Source: Verrucomicrobiota bacterium (GTDB lineage: Bacteria; Verrucomicrobiota; Verrucomicrobiia; Verrucomicrobiales; Akkermansiaceae). From it: 64,000 nt of DNA. The notes beneath the pieces are model-generated. The model saw nothing but the letters and a program-made list of their open reading frames with translations, searched no databases and was not told where the DNA came from. Below are positions 53,721-62,465 of the stretch, piece by piece; within the stretch, counting starts at the first letter, position 1, and every line of letters begins with the position of its first letter. The translations under genes were made by a program, and so were the position numbers. The DNA lies in assembly GCA_017301995.1 (NCBI GenBank), contig JAFLEH010000011.1, positions 1-64,000 of the forward strand, written 5' to 3'.

Positions 53721-54602
53721 GTGGACTTGAAATGTTATATCGCCGCGCGGGTCGCGGAGGTGGATGCGGCCTTGGATGGGTTTCTGCCCAAGGCGAAGGT
53801 AGCGCCGTCCACGATTCATGAGGCGATGCGCTACACGGTTTTCGCCGGAGGCAAGCGGCTGCGGCCGGTGATGTGCCTGGCGGCGGCCGAAGCCTGCGGC
53901 GGCGACCCTGCCTTGGCGCTGGCGCCGGCCTGCGCGGTGGAGGTGCTCCACACCTACTCGCTGGTCCACGACGACCTGCCGTGCATGGACGACGACGACC
54001 TCCGCCGCGGCCGACCCACCTGCCACAAGGTCTATGGCGAGGGCATGGCCGTGCTTTGCGGCGACGCGTTGCTCACCCACGCCTTTGCGATCCTCGCCCG
54101 GACTCCCGCCTCAAAACGGTACGGAGTCGGCGAATACGTGGCCGAACTGGCGGAAACCGGCGGCAGCACCCGCTTGATCGGCGGCCAGGTGATGGATCTG
54201 GAAGGCGAGGGACGCGATCTAACCAAGAAGGAGCTCGTCCGCGTCCACGAGGCGAAAACCGCGGCGCTGCTCACCACCTCCCTGCGCCTCGGCGCGATGA
54301 CCGCCAACGCCACCCCCGCGAAACTCGCCGCGCTAACCGAATTCGGCCGCGCGCTGGGACTCGCGTTCCAGGTGATCGACGACATCCTCGACGTGACCCA
54401 GAGCACGGAGAAGTTGGGCAAAACCGCCGGCAAGGACCAGGCCGCCGCCAAGGCGACCTATCCGGCGCTGGTCGGCCTCGACGCCTCCCGCCGCGAGGCC
54501 CGTCGGCTAACCGCCAAGGCACTCGCGGCACTCGGTCCCTTCGGCGCCCGCGGCACCCGCCTCCGCGAGATTGCGGAGCACCTGCTCCAGCGGGAGTATT
54601 GA
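53721..54602 (+). CDS. ispA: Short-chain isoprenyl diphosphate synthase (farnesyl/geranyl type)
   Basis: 293 aa from a GTG at 53721 ([12 protein letters not shown]); there is no ATG in frame near it, and TTG at 53727 is the alternative. First Asp-rich motif DDLPCMD at 84-90 and second DDILD at 220-224. The DDxxxxD spacing in the first motif is that of the FPP-synthase (IspA) group. GGKRLRPV and L-L-x-G-D-A-L-L are also present. It condenses isopentenyl and dimethylallyl diphosphates for undecaprenyl, quinone and sterol-like precursors. 25 bases after asd. Product length is not certain from sequence. Confidence 0.9.
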   Translation: MDLKCYIAARVAEVDAALDGFLPKAKVAPSTIHEAMRYTVFAGGKRLRPVMCLAAAEACGGDPALALAPACAVEVLHTYSLVHDDLPCMDDDDLRRGRPTCHKVYGEGMAVLCGDALLTHAFAILARTPASKRYGVGEYVAELAETGGSTRLIGGQVMDLEGEGRDLTKKELVRVHEAKTAALLTTSLRLGAMTANATPAKLAALTEFGRALGLAFQVIDDILDVTQSTEKLGKTAGKDQAAAKATYPALVGLDASRREARRLTAKALAALGPFGARGTRLREIAEHLLQREY

Positions 54603-54612
54603 GCGATCCGGC

Positions 54613-55029
54613 CTAACCCGGCCACAGCATTTTGCAGGCCGCGCCGATGCCCATCAGACTGCCCAACATCACGGCGGCGAACACCATTCCGGTTAGTCCG
54701 TACACGAAGCAGGCCACCGGCACCAACAAACCTAGCAAAAGCAGAACGATGCCAAGCACTCTCGCCAATCCCGACGTGCCGGAGTGCGTCGTGTTGGGAT
54801 CCAGCAGGATCGCGGCCGCGGCGGCTTTTGCCGAAACCCGGTCCACGCCCTTCGACACCAGAAACCGGGTGATCGCGCCTTCGGATTCGCCCCGCTCGGC
54901 GCGCAACACGGCGTGAGGACGCCAGATTTTCAGCAGGGATTCGGTATCGGTGGGCAGCGTTTCCACTTCCACCGCCGGAACACGCGGACCGGGTGGACGG
55001 GGATCGACGCCCTGGAGTTTGACTGGCAT
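54613..55029 (-). CDS. Small membrane protein with C-terminal helix pair, unknown function
   Basis: 138 aa. The soluble N-terminal half carries acidic and Pro-rich segments (PRPPGPRVPAVEVETLPTD) and a helical L-K-I-W-R-P-H-A-V-L-R-A-E-R-G-E-S-E pattern. The C-terminal half has two membrane helices (LARVLGIVLLLLGLLVPVAC and TGMVFAAVMLGSLMGIGAA). No family recognised. It converges on the prenyl synthase gene with only 10 bases between stop codons, leaving almost no room for a terminator. The rhomboid gene lies upstream on the same strand. Confidence 0.65.
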   Translation of the reverse strand: MPVKLQGVDPRPPGPRVPAVEVETLPTDTESLLKIWRPHAVLRAERGESEGAITRFLVSKGVDRVSAKAAAAAILLDPNTTHSGTSGLARVLGIVLLLLGLLVPVACFVYGLTGMVFAAVMLGSLMGIGAACKMLWPG

Positions 55030-55090
55030 GGCGGGAATGGTCGGGTTGGAGTTGAAACGGGGAGAGGGGATGGTTTCTTAGGCCCGAAGC

Positions 55091-55819
55091 TCACGCGGCT
55101 CGGGCGGCCCTGGGCTTCGGAGCCAGTAGCGCGGTTAGGAAAAGCCCGGTGGTGAAGCCGCCGATGTGGGCCCCATAGGCGATCCGCGAGCCGTCCACAT
55201 CCATCAGGCCGACGTAATCCATCAGCACGCCGAAGGCGGCGAGCACGGCGAGATGGCTGGGAGGGATCGGCCGCGACATCGGCCAGACCTGAGGCTCCGG
55301 CAGAGGGAACCGCACCGCCAGCCCCAGATAGGCTCCCTCGAATCCCATCACCGCGCCGGACGCGCCGAGGCAAGGCACCATCGAATCCGCGTTGAGCAGC
55401 GCATGGCACAGCGAGCCGCCCACCGCCGTCGCGAAGAACAGCAGCAGCATCCACCGCTGGCCTAGCAAATCCGACGCCAGGGCCGCGAAAATCCACAGCG
55501 CCAGCATGTTATACGCAATGTGCGAGATATCCCCGTGGAGAAAGGCGTTGGAAACAAGCGTGCCCGTTTCCAGCCAGTGTCCTGTGCCAAAATCGCCCGA
55601 GCGGATGGCCCGGAGCGCGCCGAGAACCTCGCCAGGCACCAGCATCAGCGGGTCGAACCACCGGGTTTCCTGCAGCGCGGCGCCACCGATGAATTCCTGA
55701 CAAAGAAAAATCGCGAACATCAATCCGATCAAGCCTAACAACCAGCCCTGTTTGTGCAACACCCAACGCGTCCGGCTCGGGAAAGCCGGGGTCGTACGCG
55801 GTTTGGGTGGCTGGGACAT
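55091..55819 (-). CDS. Rhomboid-family intramembrane serine protease
   Basis: 242 aa with about six membrane helices. The catalytic Ser is S154 in CLGASGAVMGF (the GxSG motif), and the catalytic His is H218 in YGAHIGGF; the helix-2 H-G-D-I-S-H-I-A-Y-N-M motif is also present. It cleaves transmembrane substrates within the bilayer. The N-terminal extension is short, so it is a simple six-helix form. Next to a small membrane protein on the same strand; this does not reveal the substrate. Confidence 0.93.
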   Translation of the reverse strand: MSQPPKPRTTPAFPSRTRWVLHKQGWLLGLIGLMFAIFLCQEFIGGAALQETRWFDPLMLVPGEVLGALRAIRSGDFGTGHWLETGTLVSNAFLHGDISHIAYNMLALWIFAALASDLLGQRWMLLLFFATAVGGSLCHALLNADSMVPCLGASGAVMGFEGAYLGLAVRFPLPEPQVWPMSRPIPPSHLAVLAAFGVLMDYVGLMDVDGSRIAYGAHIGGFTTGLFLTALLAPKPRAARAA

Positions 55820-55965
55820 GGTGCGGCGACAGCCTTGAGGATGGCGTTGGCCTTGTCAAGGTGCCCCGTCCGGCGCGCGCCTTCGGGCGGCTTGCCGATC
55901 CAACCGCCATCAGGCACCCGCGGTTGTTTTTGAACCCGGGACAACCGTAGCGCCTGTTCCTTCCG

Positions 55966-57066
55966 TCACACCCGCACCCGCAAATCCCGCGCGCTCCACA
56001 GCACGCCTCTGGCCGGCGCGCCGCTGCCCCGCATCGGCCGGGCTCCGTCCTTGCGCCTCCGCCCGAACCGCTCCCTACACGATTTGAATATCTCATCCAC
56101 AAATCCGCGGCTGCCCAACACCGCTCCGTCCGTGAAATACCGGATCCGATAGCGCACCACCTGCGAAAGCGGCAGATCGCTGCAACCGATGAGCCGTTTC
56201 ATCTCCTTCTCCGCCACCGCCGGGGAGATGCCATTTCTCACCACCTTTTCCACCGTCTTTCCTTCCGCATCCTGAACCTCGCGGGTTTTTTCCTGACCAT
56301 CCGCCAGCAACAGCATCCGGTATTCCTTCGAAACCCGGCCCGCCCAGTGCCGCGCGTCGGCCGACCAGCCCAAATGCGCCCCGAACGCCCTAACCAGCCC
56401 GGCCCGCGCCTTGGCTCCGGTGCCTTTCGCCCCGCCGCCCATCGCCTCGCCGTAGCTGCTCCACCGGTAGTCGGCCGGATCGGTCACCATCCCGGCGCGT
56501 ACCGGGTTGAGGTCGATGTAGGCCGCCATCGCCCGCGCGGCCACGCCCTCTTCCACCAGCACGCTCTTGAAACGGCCTTCCCACAGGGTTCCGGTCCGCT
56601 GGTGGTTGGTGTTGAACCATTTGCTGAATCGGCCCAGCAAGGTCTTCATGTAGTGTCCCAGATCGTGCATCCGGTAGGTGAAACGCTCGTGAACCTCCCG
56701 CGCCAGTTCCTCGCCGGCCCGTCCTTCCGCGATAGCCTTGCGCACTTCGGCCAGCCGCTTTTCCACCTCCGCCACCTCGATGTCGGAGTAAATCGCCCGC
56801 AGCCGTTTGAGCAGTTCCGCATCGGAAAGTCCGCCCTCCGGCATCGGCGGGACCTCCAGCAGGATGTGGAGGTGGTTGCACATGATGCAATAGGCCAGCA
56901 CCCGGCAGCCGGAAAAATTCTCATACATCCGCATGAAGGTGCGGAATTTCTCCTTTTCGACCGCCCCGAACACGAAATCCCTGCCCACTACGCGGGTGAC
57001 GCAGTGGTAGATCGAGGGCCGGGCGGCGGAATCTTTCCAAGGAGCCAGCCAGCGCGCTTTTCTCAT
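55966..57066 (-). CDS. RAYT-like Y1 transposase (IS200-like HUH enzyme)
   Basis: 366 aa from MRKARWLAPW; an ATG five codons upstream is also possible. The HUH motif is H65-L-H67 in CIMCNHLHILLE. A family block reads PSIYHCVTRVVGRDFVFG near the N-terminus, and NTNHQRTGTLWEGRFKSVLVE followed by YIDLNPVRAGMV in the middle, as in REP-associated tyrosine transposases. These process single-stranded DNA at hairpins. The C-terminal ~150 residues are an extension beyond the basic domain. A deleted second copy of the same gene lies at 62208-62339. Confidence 0.9.
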   Translation of the reverse strand: MRKARWLAPWKDSAARPSIYHCVTRVVGRDFVFGAVEKEKFRTFMRMYENFSGCRVLAYCIMCNHLHILLEVPPMPEGGLSDAELLKRLRAIYSDIEVAEVEKRLAEVRKAIAEGRAGEELAREVHERFTYRMHDLGHYMKTLLGRFSKWFNTNHQRTGTLWEGRFKSVLVEEGVAARAMAAYIDLNPVRAGMVTDPADYRWSSYGEAMGGGAKGTGAKARAGLVRAFGAHLGWSADARHWAGRVSKEYRMLLLADGQEKTREVQDAEGKTVEKVVRNGISPAVAEKEMKRLIGCSDLPLSQVVRYRIRYFTDGAVLGSRGFVDEIFKSCRERFGRRRKDGARPMRGSGAPARGVLWSARDLRVRV

Positions 57067-57195
57067 AAGCCTGCCAATCAATGGTTTAATGGTTTATGTT
57101 CGGACCAGGTACCCGGAACCAGCACCGGGTCCGGTCTCGAAAAGAAAATGGCAGGCACCCGCCCGAAGCGCAAGCGATTTTTCGTCTGTCACCTT
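55966..57195 (-). mobile_element. RAYT element, intact copy
   Basis: Consists of the transposase gene and a ~115-base leader up to 57195. The leader holds a GC hairpin (ACCCGG...CCGGGT near 57106-57130) and ends in CGTCTGTCACCTT; its reverse complement (AAGGTGACAGAC) recurs at 58185-58196 and 62088-62099. Similarity to the deleted copy covers the leader and the last 43 codons and stops at the transposase stop codon. The element abuts an RHS gene fragment, suggesting it landed in or next to it. Confidence 0.7.
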
Positions 57196-58191
57196 ATGTC
57201 GGTTGTCCAGCACAACCAGTCCAGAATCACTTACACGTATGCCGCCGACTTCGGGGTCGATGCCGAAACCGTCGAGTATGACCTGGATAGGGATGGCGAC
57301 TTCGACTTCACCCGCGTCCTCGACCGCTCCGCAAGATCCGTGGGACGCGATACCGGATGGGATCTGCTCGACGGATTGGTTTCCGAAAACAGCGCACTCT
57401 ACGGATATGACACGAACACAGGCCGCCTCGCCACGGTTGCGGGAGCGTCGGCGGGAACGTTCGCCTACTCCTATGCGCCGCAGTCCGACCTGCTGGAATC
57501 CGTCACGAGGCAGAATCCGGGAGGCAATCTGCTGGCAACGGTGCGGACCTATGAACCGACCCGAGACACGCTCGCCTCCGTCTCCAACCGGCTTCTGGTT
57601 CCCGACGGGCAGAACGGATTTGACACGACGGTTCTTTCGTCGTACGATTACTCCGCCGTGAACGGAGGGGTAAACAGCATCGGTCAGCGCAAAGGGGTGC
57701 GAACCACGTACAACCCAAACGGGACGACCACCTCCAAGGACATCTCCTGGGTGTACGACTCGCTTGGCCAGCTCACGTCGGCGGACGGTCCGGCCACCGA
57801 GGCGGACAGGACATATTCGTACGACTCAATCGGCAACCGCATCTTGTCGTCCGCCGATCAGGACACCACCGAATATGAAGCCGATTACGCGCCCGGCGCG
57901 AATTCCCTCAACCAGTATGACACCGTCCAGACGCCGGATGACACGTGGTTCCTTGACCATGACGACGACGGAAACCTCACCTACGGCCCCGTCCCCGGTT
58001 ATCCGACCACCGACCCCGGTCCTTCCGAACCGGTTCGCGGCTGGTTCGTCTGGGATGCCGAGAACCGCCTCATCGACGCCACCGCGGACCAGTACCTCTA
58101 CACAGCCGGGACGACCCGCCGCTACGATCCCATGGGTCGCCTGATCTGGGAGGTCGGCGGAGGTACCGCCGCACCCGGCATGAGAAGGTGA
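57196..58191 (+). pseudogene. RHS/YD-repeat gene fragment, truncated at both ends
   Basis: An open stretch of ~330 codons with YD repeats (YGYDTNTGRLATV; WVYDSLGQLTSADGPA; YSYDSIGNRILS; WDAENRLIDATA; TRRYDPMGRLIWEV). RHS proteins are large toxin-delivery or surface proteins of over 1000 residues with an N-terminal export region and C-terminal toxin. Both are missing here. The fragment begins at the end of the RAYT element (CACCTTATG) and ends with a TGA supplied by a second AAGGTGACAGAC element end (58185-58196), so both borders coincide with mobile DNA. The open frame is a remnant, unlikely to be expressed as a functional protein. Confidence 0.75.
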
Positions 58192-58223
58192 CAGACAAAA
58201 TTTCATTCAGACAAAATTTCATT
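58192..58223. repeat. Perfect 2 x 16-bp tandem duplication next to an element end
   Basis: CAGACAAAATTTCATT occurs twice without a gap (58192-58207, 58208-58223), overlapping the element end ATGAGAAGGTGACAGAC (58180-58196). A TTTGTCTG near 58264 is inverted to the start of the unit, so 58180-58275 may be a small degraded element. AT-rich compared with its surroundings. Confidence 0.7.
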
Positions 58224-58349
58224 TGCCGGCAATCCCCTGCGGCAACCGTTTTCTTCACCATTTGTCTGGGAAATTGTATTACCGACATCTCCCATTCACC
58301 CGCCTCAAGGTCACGGCTTGCTGATCTCCGCTAATCCGCGCCTCCGCCG

Positions 58350-59180
58350 CTACGGTGCCGATGGGGCGCGGAATGTGGCCGGCCGCGTTCCGAAATGGCG
58401 ATGGAACACGCGGGAAAAATACAAGGCATCGCAGTAACCGCAGGAGGCCGCCACCTGCTTTAGCGTGAGCCGCCGGTTGGTTAGCAACTGCAGCGCCCGG
58501 GCCATGCGCCGGGCTTCCATGTATTGGAACGGCGTCTGGCCCACGGTTCGCTGGAAGATGCGGTGGAAATAGTTCGGCGCCAGTCCGGTGAGAGCCGCGA
58601 GCGTTTCCAGCGTCGGATTGGATACGAAGTGGGCGTCCATGTGATCGATCGCCGGCCGCAGACGCTCCAGTGCCGCCGAAGGTTCCGCCAGCTTCTTCGG
58701 GTGGGCCTCGAGAAGATCCGCCACCAGCCACATCAGGACGGCTTCCACCTTGCACACCAGCGGTACCGGCGGATCGGGCAGCGGATGGATGTGGTCCACG
58801 CGCTCGGGCGCGTCGAACAGTTCCGGCAGCCGGTTGAGGACTGGCGGCGCCCACGCCACCTTCCGCACCGGCCACGAATGCACCGCCGGGAGCCGCAGCA
58901 GCGCCCAGCGCAGATAGAACGATGCCGGGTGGAAATGGACCCAGCAAACCTCCATCTCCCGGGCGCACTCCTGCCATTCGAGCTTGTAGCCGGAGATAAG
59001 ATAGACCTCCCCGGGCATGAGCGGATGACTCCCCGCGGCATCCCGGACCTCCGCCCCGCCGGAGATCGGCATATAGACCTTGAAACACTGGTCCAGCGGC
59101 CCTCCCGTCCAGCGGTTCCAGTCTTTCGTGCAGCGGGAAAAACCGCCGGCTTTCAGCGCCAGGGTGAAGTTCTCAATCAT
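58350..59180 (-). CDS. AraC-family transcriptional regulator
   Basis: 276 aa from MIENFTLALKAGG. The longer open frame upstream runs antisense to the neighbouring gene and is an artefact. The N-terminal half is a cupin-like sensing domain (MPGEVYLISGYKLEWQE; V-C-W-V-H-F-H-P). The C-terminal ~100 residues form the double HTH: LETLAALTGLAPNYFHRIFQRTVGQTPFQ..., then LTLKQVAASCGYCDALYFSRVFHRHFG. It is likely a sugar-responsive activator of the divergent UroD-like and permease genes. Confidence 0.92.
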   Translation of the reverse strand: MIENFTLALKAGGFSRCTKDWNRWTGGPLDQCFKVYMPISGGAEVRDAAGSHPLMPGEVYLISGYKLEWQECAREMEVCWVHFHPASFYLRWALLRLPAVHSWPVRKVAWAPPVLNRLPELFDAPERVDHIHPLPDPPVPLVCKVEAVLMWLVADLLEAHPKKLAEPSAALERLRPAIDHMDAHFVSNPTLETLAALTGLAPNYFHRIFQRTVGQTPFQYMEARRMARALQLLTNRRLTLKQVAASCGYCDALYFSRVFHRHFGTRPATFRAPSAP

Positions 59181-59357
59181 GGCTTGCCCCGGCAGGATGG
59201 ATCGGATGGTTAAGATCGTCCATAAAAATGTCAAGTTTGTGAATACCCCGGATGTTGCCACGGGGGGCGGATCATGGACAGAATCCGGCTGCCGCCGCTG
59301 CGGAACCCCTCTGCTTCGGCACACCGGTCGTCGTATCCACCAGCCGTCCCTTTCGCC
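59181..59357. promoter_or_regulatory. Divergent control region of the AraC/UroD-like/permease locus
   Basis: 177 bases between two divergent starts. An AT-rich core (TTAAGATCGTCCATAAAAAT near 59209, then GTCAAGTTTGTGAAT) is a candidate for promoters and AraC-type half-sites. No exact repeat proves operator positions. Confidence 0.4.
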
Positions 59358-60659
59358 ATGCTCCACGATCCCAGCCACCGCCCGCAACCGATCACCGCCG
59401 CCACGATCCACCTCAAGCCCGCCGAAAAGGAAGTCCTCCGCCGGCTCGTCGCGGAGCTGTCGCAAATCGCCGCGCTGCCGGCGCATCAGGAAAAGGCCGA
59501 ACTGTGGCGACGGCTCAATGATCTGGAAAGCGTCCGTCCGATGGTTTGGATCAACGAGATTCCGTGGCACGAGATGAATGTCAACGACGAGTTGACCCTG
59601 CGCACCGAGCATCCGTGGGCGCGGGAATGGGAAACCACGCTGCGCCAGACGATCTATCAATGGCGGCACTTGCCGGCGGACATGGTGGTGAGCGACTTCA
59701 TCGAGTGCCCGCTGGCAATCCATAGCACCGACTTCGGCATCATCGAGGATGTCGATCTGGCCAAGGTGGACGAGGCTAACAACATCGTCTCCAGGCATTT
59801 CAAGATCCAGATCCGCGATTGGCCGGATCTCGACAAAATCCAAATGCCGAAGATCACGCATGTGGAGGAAGTCACCGAGGAACGCTTCCGTGTGATGTCC
59901 GAAATCTGCGCCGGGCTCATGCCCGTGCGCCGGGTTGGCCAAACGCATATCTGGTATACCCCGTGGGATTTCCTGATCCGGTGGTGGGGCGTGGAGGAGG
60001 CGATGTTCGATCTGGTCGACCGCCCGGACTTCGTCCATGCCGCGGTGGACCGGATGGTCGCGGCCTGGAACTCGGAGCTGGACCAGTTCGTCGCCCTCAA
60101 CCTGCTCAGCCCGGATGGCAACAACACCCGCATCGGCTCGGGCGGCTACGGCTACACCAGCTTGCTGCCCAATCCCGCGGGCGAAACGCTTGGTGCCCGG
60201 CCCGACCAGATGTGGGGCTGCTCCAACGCCCAGATCTTCTCGGAGGTTTCCAAGGAGATGCACTGGGAGTTCGCGGTGAAACACGATTTTCCCTGGCTGT
60301 CCCGCTGGGGCATGAACTACTACGGTTGCTGCGAGCCGTTGGACAACAAGGTGGACATGCTCAGCCGGATTCCGAACCTGCGGAAGATCTCGATGAACTA
60401 CCAGATCAAGCCGGAAAGGGCGGCGCACAATGTCCAGAACAAATATGTGATGAGCTACAAGCCCAACCCGGCGGTGTTCGCCTACGATGTCTGGCATCCG
60501 GAGGAGGCGCGGCGTGAGTTGCGCGGCATGCTGGAGCAGGGGCGCGGCTGCCATGTGGAACTCATCATGAAGGACATTTCCACCGTCCGTTACCATCCCG
60601 AGCGCCTCTGGGAATGGTCGGAGATCGCGATACAAGTGGCCCATGAGTTCGCCGCCTGA
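59358..60659 (+). CDS. UroD-superfamily protein of unknown function
   Basis: 433 aa from MLHDPSHRPQ; an in-frame ATG at 59274 extends into the promoter region. It resembles a uroporphyrinogen decarboxylase/cobalamin-methyltransferase-type barrel. Typical patches are WINEIPWHEMN, MVVSDFIECPL, WGVEEAMFDLVDRPDFVH, FVALNLLSPDGNN, MWGCSNAQIFSEVS, MNYYGCCEPLDNKVD, PNLRKISMNYQI and IMKDISTVRY. The YGCCE Cys pair could bind zinc, as in methyl-transfer enzymes. Members sit in sugar catabolic loci, often with AraC regulators, and have no established reaction. Here it lies between an AraC gene and a fucose-permease-like gene; a role in sugar (possibly O-methyl-sugar) use is inference. Confidence 0.75.
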   Translation: MLHDPSHRPQPITAATIHLKPAEKEVLRRLVAELSQIAALPAHQEKAELWRRLNDLESVRPMVWINEIPWHEMNVNDELTLRTEHPWAREWETTLRQTIYQWRHLPADMVVSDFIECPLAIHSTDFGIIEDVDLAKVDEANNIVSRHFKIQIRDWPDLDKIQMPKITHVEEVTEERFRVMSEICAGLMPVRRVGQTHIWYTPWDFLIRWWGVEEAMFDLVDRPDFVHAAVDRMVAAWNSELDQFVALNLLSPDGNNTRIGSGGYGYTSLLPNPAGETLGARPDQMWGCSNAQIFSEVSKEMHWEFAVKHDFPWLSRWGMNYYGCCEPLDNKVDMLSRIPNLRKISMNYQIKPERAAHNVQNKYVMSYKPNPAVFAYDVWHPEEARRELRGMLEQGRGCHVELIMKDISTVRYHPERLWEWSEIAIQVAHEFAA

Positions 60660-60690
60660 AACTCCCCCACCGCAGACCCTCCGGCCGCCC

Positions 60691-62043
60691 ATGAAATCAT
60701 TTATGACCCTGTTTCGCACCGAGGATGGGAAAACCCACCTCTTCACATTCGCGTTGGTCTGTTGCCTCTTCGGCATCTCCGGACTCTGCAACGGAATGAT
60801 AGATGTGCTCAACCGGCATTTCAAAGACACGCTTGGCCTCAGTGATTCGCAGTCGGCCCTGGTGCAGGGGGCGTGGTATGGCGCGTATTTCCTCATGGCG
60901 TTTCCGGCCGGATATGTCGCGCGTCGCCTGGGTTACCGGGGCGGTATTCTGACTGGCCTGGCAATCATCGCCGGCGGTGCCCTGCTGTTCATCCCGGTGA
61001 CGGGTATGTCCGGCGGCGCCGGAGGGATCTACGCGGCGTTCCTCGGCGCGCTCTTCGCCGTGGGCGCGGGATTCACCTTTCTGGAAACCGTGGCCAATCC
61101 CTATGCTACGGTGCTCGGCGGACCGGACGGGGGAGCGTCCCGCATCAATCTGGCCCAGAGTTTCAACGCGATCGGCTGGGTCATCGGTCCGGTGCTCGGC
61201 GGCAAATTCACTCTCGCTAGCGGCGGGTCGGGCAACGCCACACTCTACATTCCCTATCTGATCGTGGCATGTGTGGTGATCGTGTTGTTCTTCGTGTTCG
61301 CGCTCTCCCCCGTGCCGAATCTCCAACCGCCGGAGGAAAAACCCGGATCCGGCGGCGCTCCCGGGCGGATGCTGCGCCGCGAGCACCATTTTACTTCCGG
61401 CCTGGTGGCGCAGTTCCTTTATGTGGCAGGCCAATGTGCCATCTTCGCGTTCTTCATCACCTACATCCTCGATCCGGCGGTGTCCCCGGCGCTGCCCGGA
61501 TGGCTGGTGGAGAAGCTGCCCGCCGACATGTGTCGCGCGGTCGGCGGGCACTGGTATATCACCAAGGGATGTTCGCCCTATTTGCTTTCTGCGGCGTTCG
61601 TGCTGTTTGCTGTCGGTCGCTTCTCCGGCAGCCTGATCCAGCGATATTTTCGCCCGGAAGGAGTGCTCGGTGCCTACGGGCTCGCCAATGTCGCTCTCAT
61701 GCTGCTGGTGATTGCCAACCTCGGTTGGGTATCGGTCATCGCGCTGATGGTTGCGTTCTTCTTCATGTCCATCATGTATCCGACGATCTTCGCGCTGAGC
61801 ATCCGTGGCCTCGGACCGAACACCAAGCGGGCGGCGGCCTTTCTGGTCGCCACCATTGTCGGCGGTGCAATCGCTCCCTATCTGATGGGACGGGTGATCG
61901 ACCGCTCGGGGATGAGTGTCAGCTTCGTGATTCCGGCCGCCTGTTTCGCCTACATCGCGTTTTATGGCATGGCGTGGAGACGGCTCCACGCGCGCGGCGC
62001 GGAAGACGATCCGTCATCCCCGCCGGCCATGCTGGGCCACTGA
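60691..62043 (+). CDS. FHS-family fucose-permease-like sugar transporter
   Basis: 450 aa from MKSFMTLFR; an in-frame ATG at 60643 overlaps the previous gene's end. About 12 membrane helices. The FucP hallmark acidic residues are conserved: D38 in NGMIDVLNRHF and E132 in F-L-E-T-V-A-N-P-Y, which correspond to D46 and E135 of E. coli FucP, used for proton-coupled sugar uptake. Substrate specificity cannot be read from sequence; fucose, galactose or a related sugar is likely. It follows the UroD-like gene by 31 bases, so they form an operon. Confidence 0.9.
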   Translation: MKSFMTLFRTEDGKTHLFTFALVCCLFGISGLCNGMIDVLNRHFKDTLGLSDSQSALVQGAWYGAYFLMAFPAGYVARRLGYRGGILTGLAIIAGGALLFIPVTGMSGGAGGIYAAFLGALFAVGAGFTFLETVANPYATVLGGPDGGASRINLAQSFNAIGWVIGPVLGGKFTLASGGSGNATLYIPYLIVACVVIVLFFVFALSPVPNLQPPEEKPGSGGAPGRMLRREHHFTSGLVAQFLYVAGQCAIFAFFITYILDPAVSPALPGWLVEKLPADMCRAVGGHWYITKGCSPYLLSAAFVLFAVGRFSGSLIQRYFRPEGVLGAYGLANVALMLLVIANLGWVSVIALMVAFFFMSIMYPTIFALSIRGLGPNTKRAAAFLVATIVGGAIAPYLMGRVIDRSGMSVSFVIPAACFAYIAFYGMAWRRLHARGAEDDPSSPPAMLGH

Positions 62044-62083
62044 GCCTGCCGCCCGTATTTTGTGTTTTCCTGAAAAACCTCCA

Positions 62084-62339
62084 TGAGAAGGTGACAGACG
62101 AAGAATCGCTTGGGCTCCGGAGGGTTCCGTGCCGCTTTCATTCCGCGGCCGGGGCGGGATCGGATCCCGGAAACCTGGTCCGCACATAAACCATTGATTG
62201 GCAAACTGATGAGATTTTCAAGTCGTGCCGCAAGTGGTTCGGCCCACTGCGCAAGGACGGAGCCCGACCGCTGAGGGGTAGCGGCGCGCCAGCCGGAGGC
62301 GTGCTGTGGAGCGCGCGGGATTTGCGGGTAAGGGTGTGA
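62084..62339 (+). mobile_element. Internally deleted RAYT element (non-autonomous derivative)
   Basis: A ~256-bp copy of the RAYT element, opposite in orientation to the intact copy. It keeps the leader from TGAGAAGGTGACAGAC through the transposase start region (CATTGATTGGCAAACTGATG) and then jumps to the last ~43 codons. The junction GATGAG also occurs at the matching place in the intact gene and nearly so (TATGAG) at its start, so the middle ~1 kb was probably lost by recombination between these short repeats. It lies just after the permease gene. Confidence 0.8.
62208..62339 (+). pseudogene. C-terminal fragment of RAYT transposase
   Basis: 43 codons reading DEIFKSCRKWFGPLRKDG then ARPLRGSGAPAGGVLWSARD and LRVRV-stop. 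This matches the intact transposase C-terminus at nearly all positions and lacks the entire catalytic HUH region. Confidence 0.85.
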
Positions 62340-62465
62340 GAGCCGGGGGTGGTTTGTTTGATCGGACTGCCAAATCCGCGACCGCGCTACCAGTGCGGCC
62401 ATTTGGCCTACGCTTTGGCGAGGCTCCTGGTGGTGCGGTGGGGCATGCCAACGCGGCCCCCGTAT

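Noticed and set aside
56347..57195. Plus-strand open frame running through the transposase into the RHS fragment
   Set aside because: The first part is antisense to the RAYT gene and low-complexity; only the part after 57196 has YD repeats.
59181..60896. 848-aa minus-strand open frame (58350-60896) extending the AraC gene
   Set aside because: The upstream 572 codons are antisense to the well-supported UroD-like gene, show no domain, and the AraC protein starts naturally at 59180.
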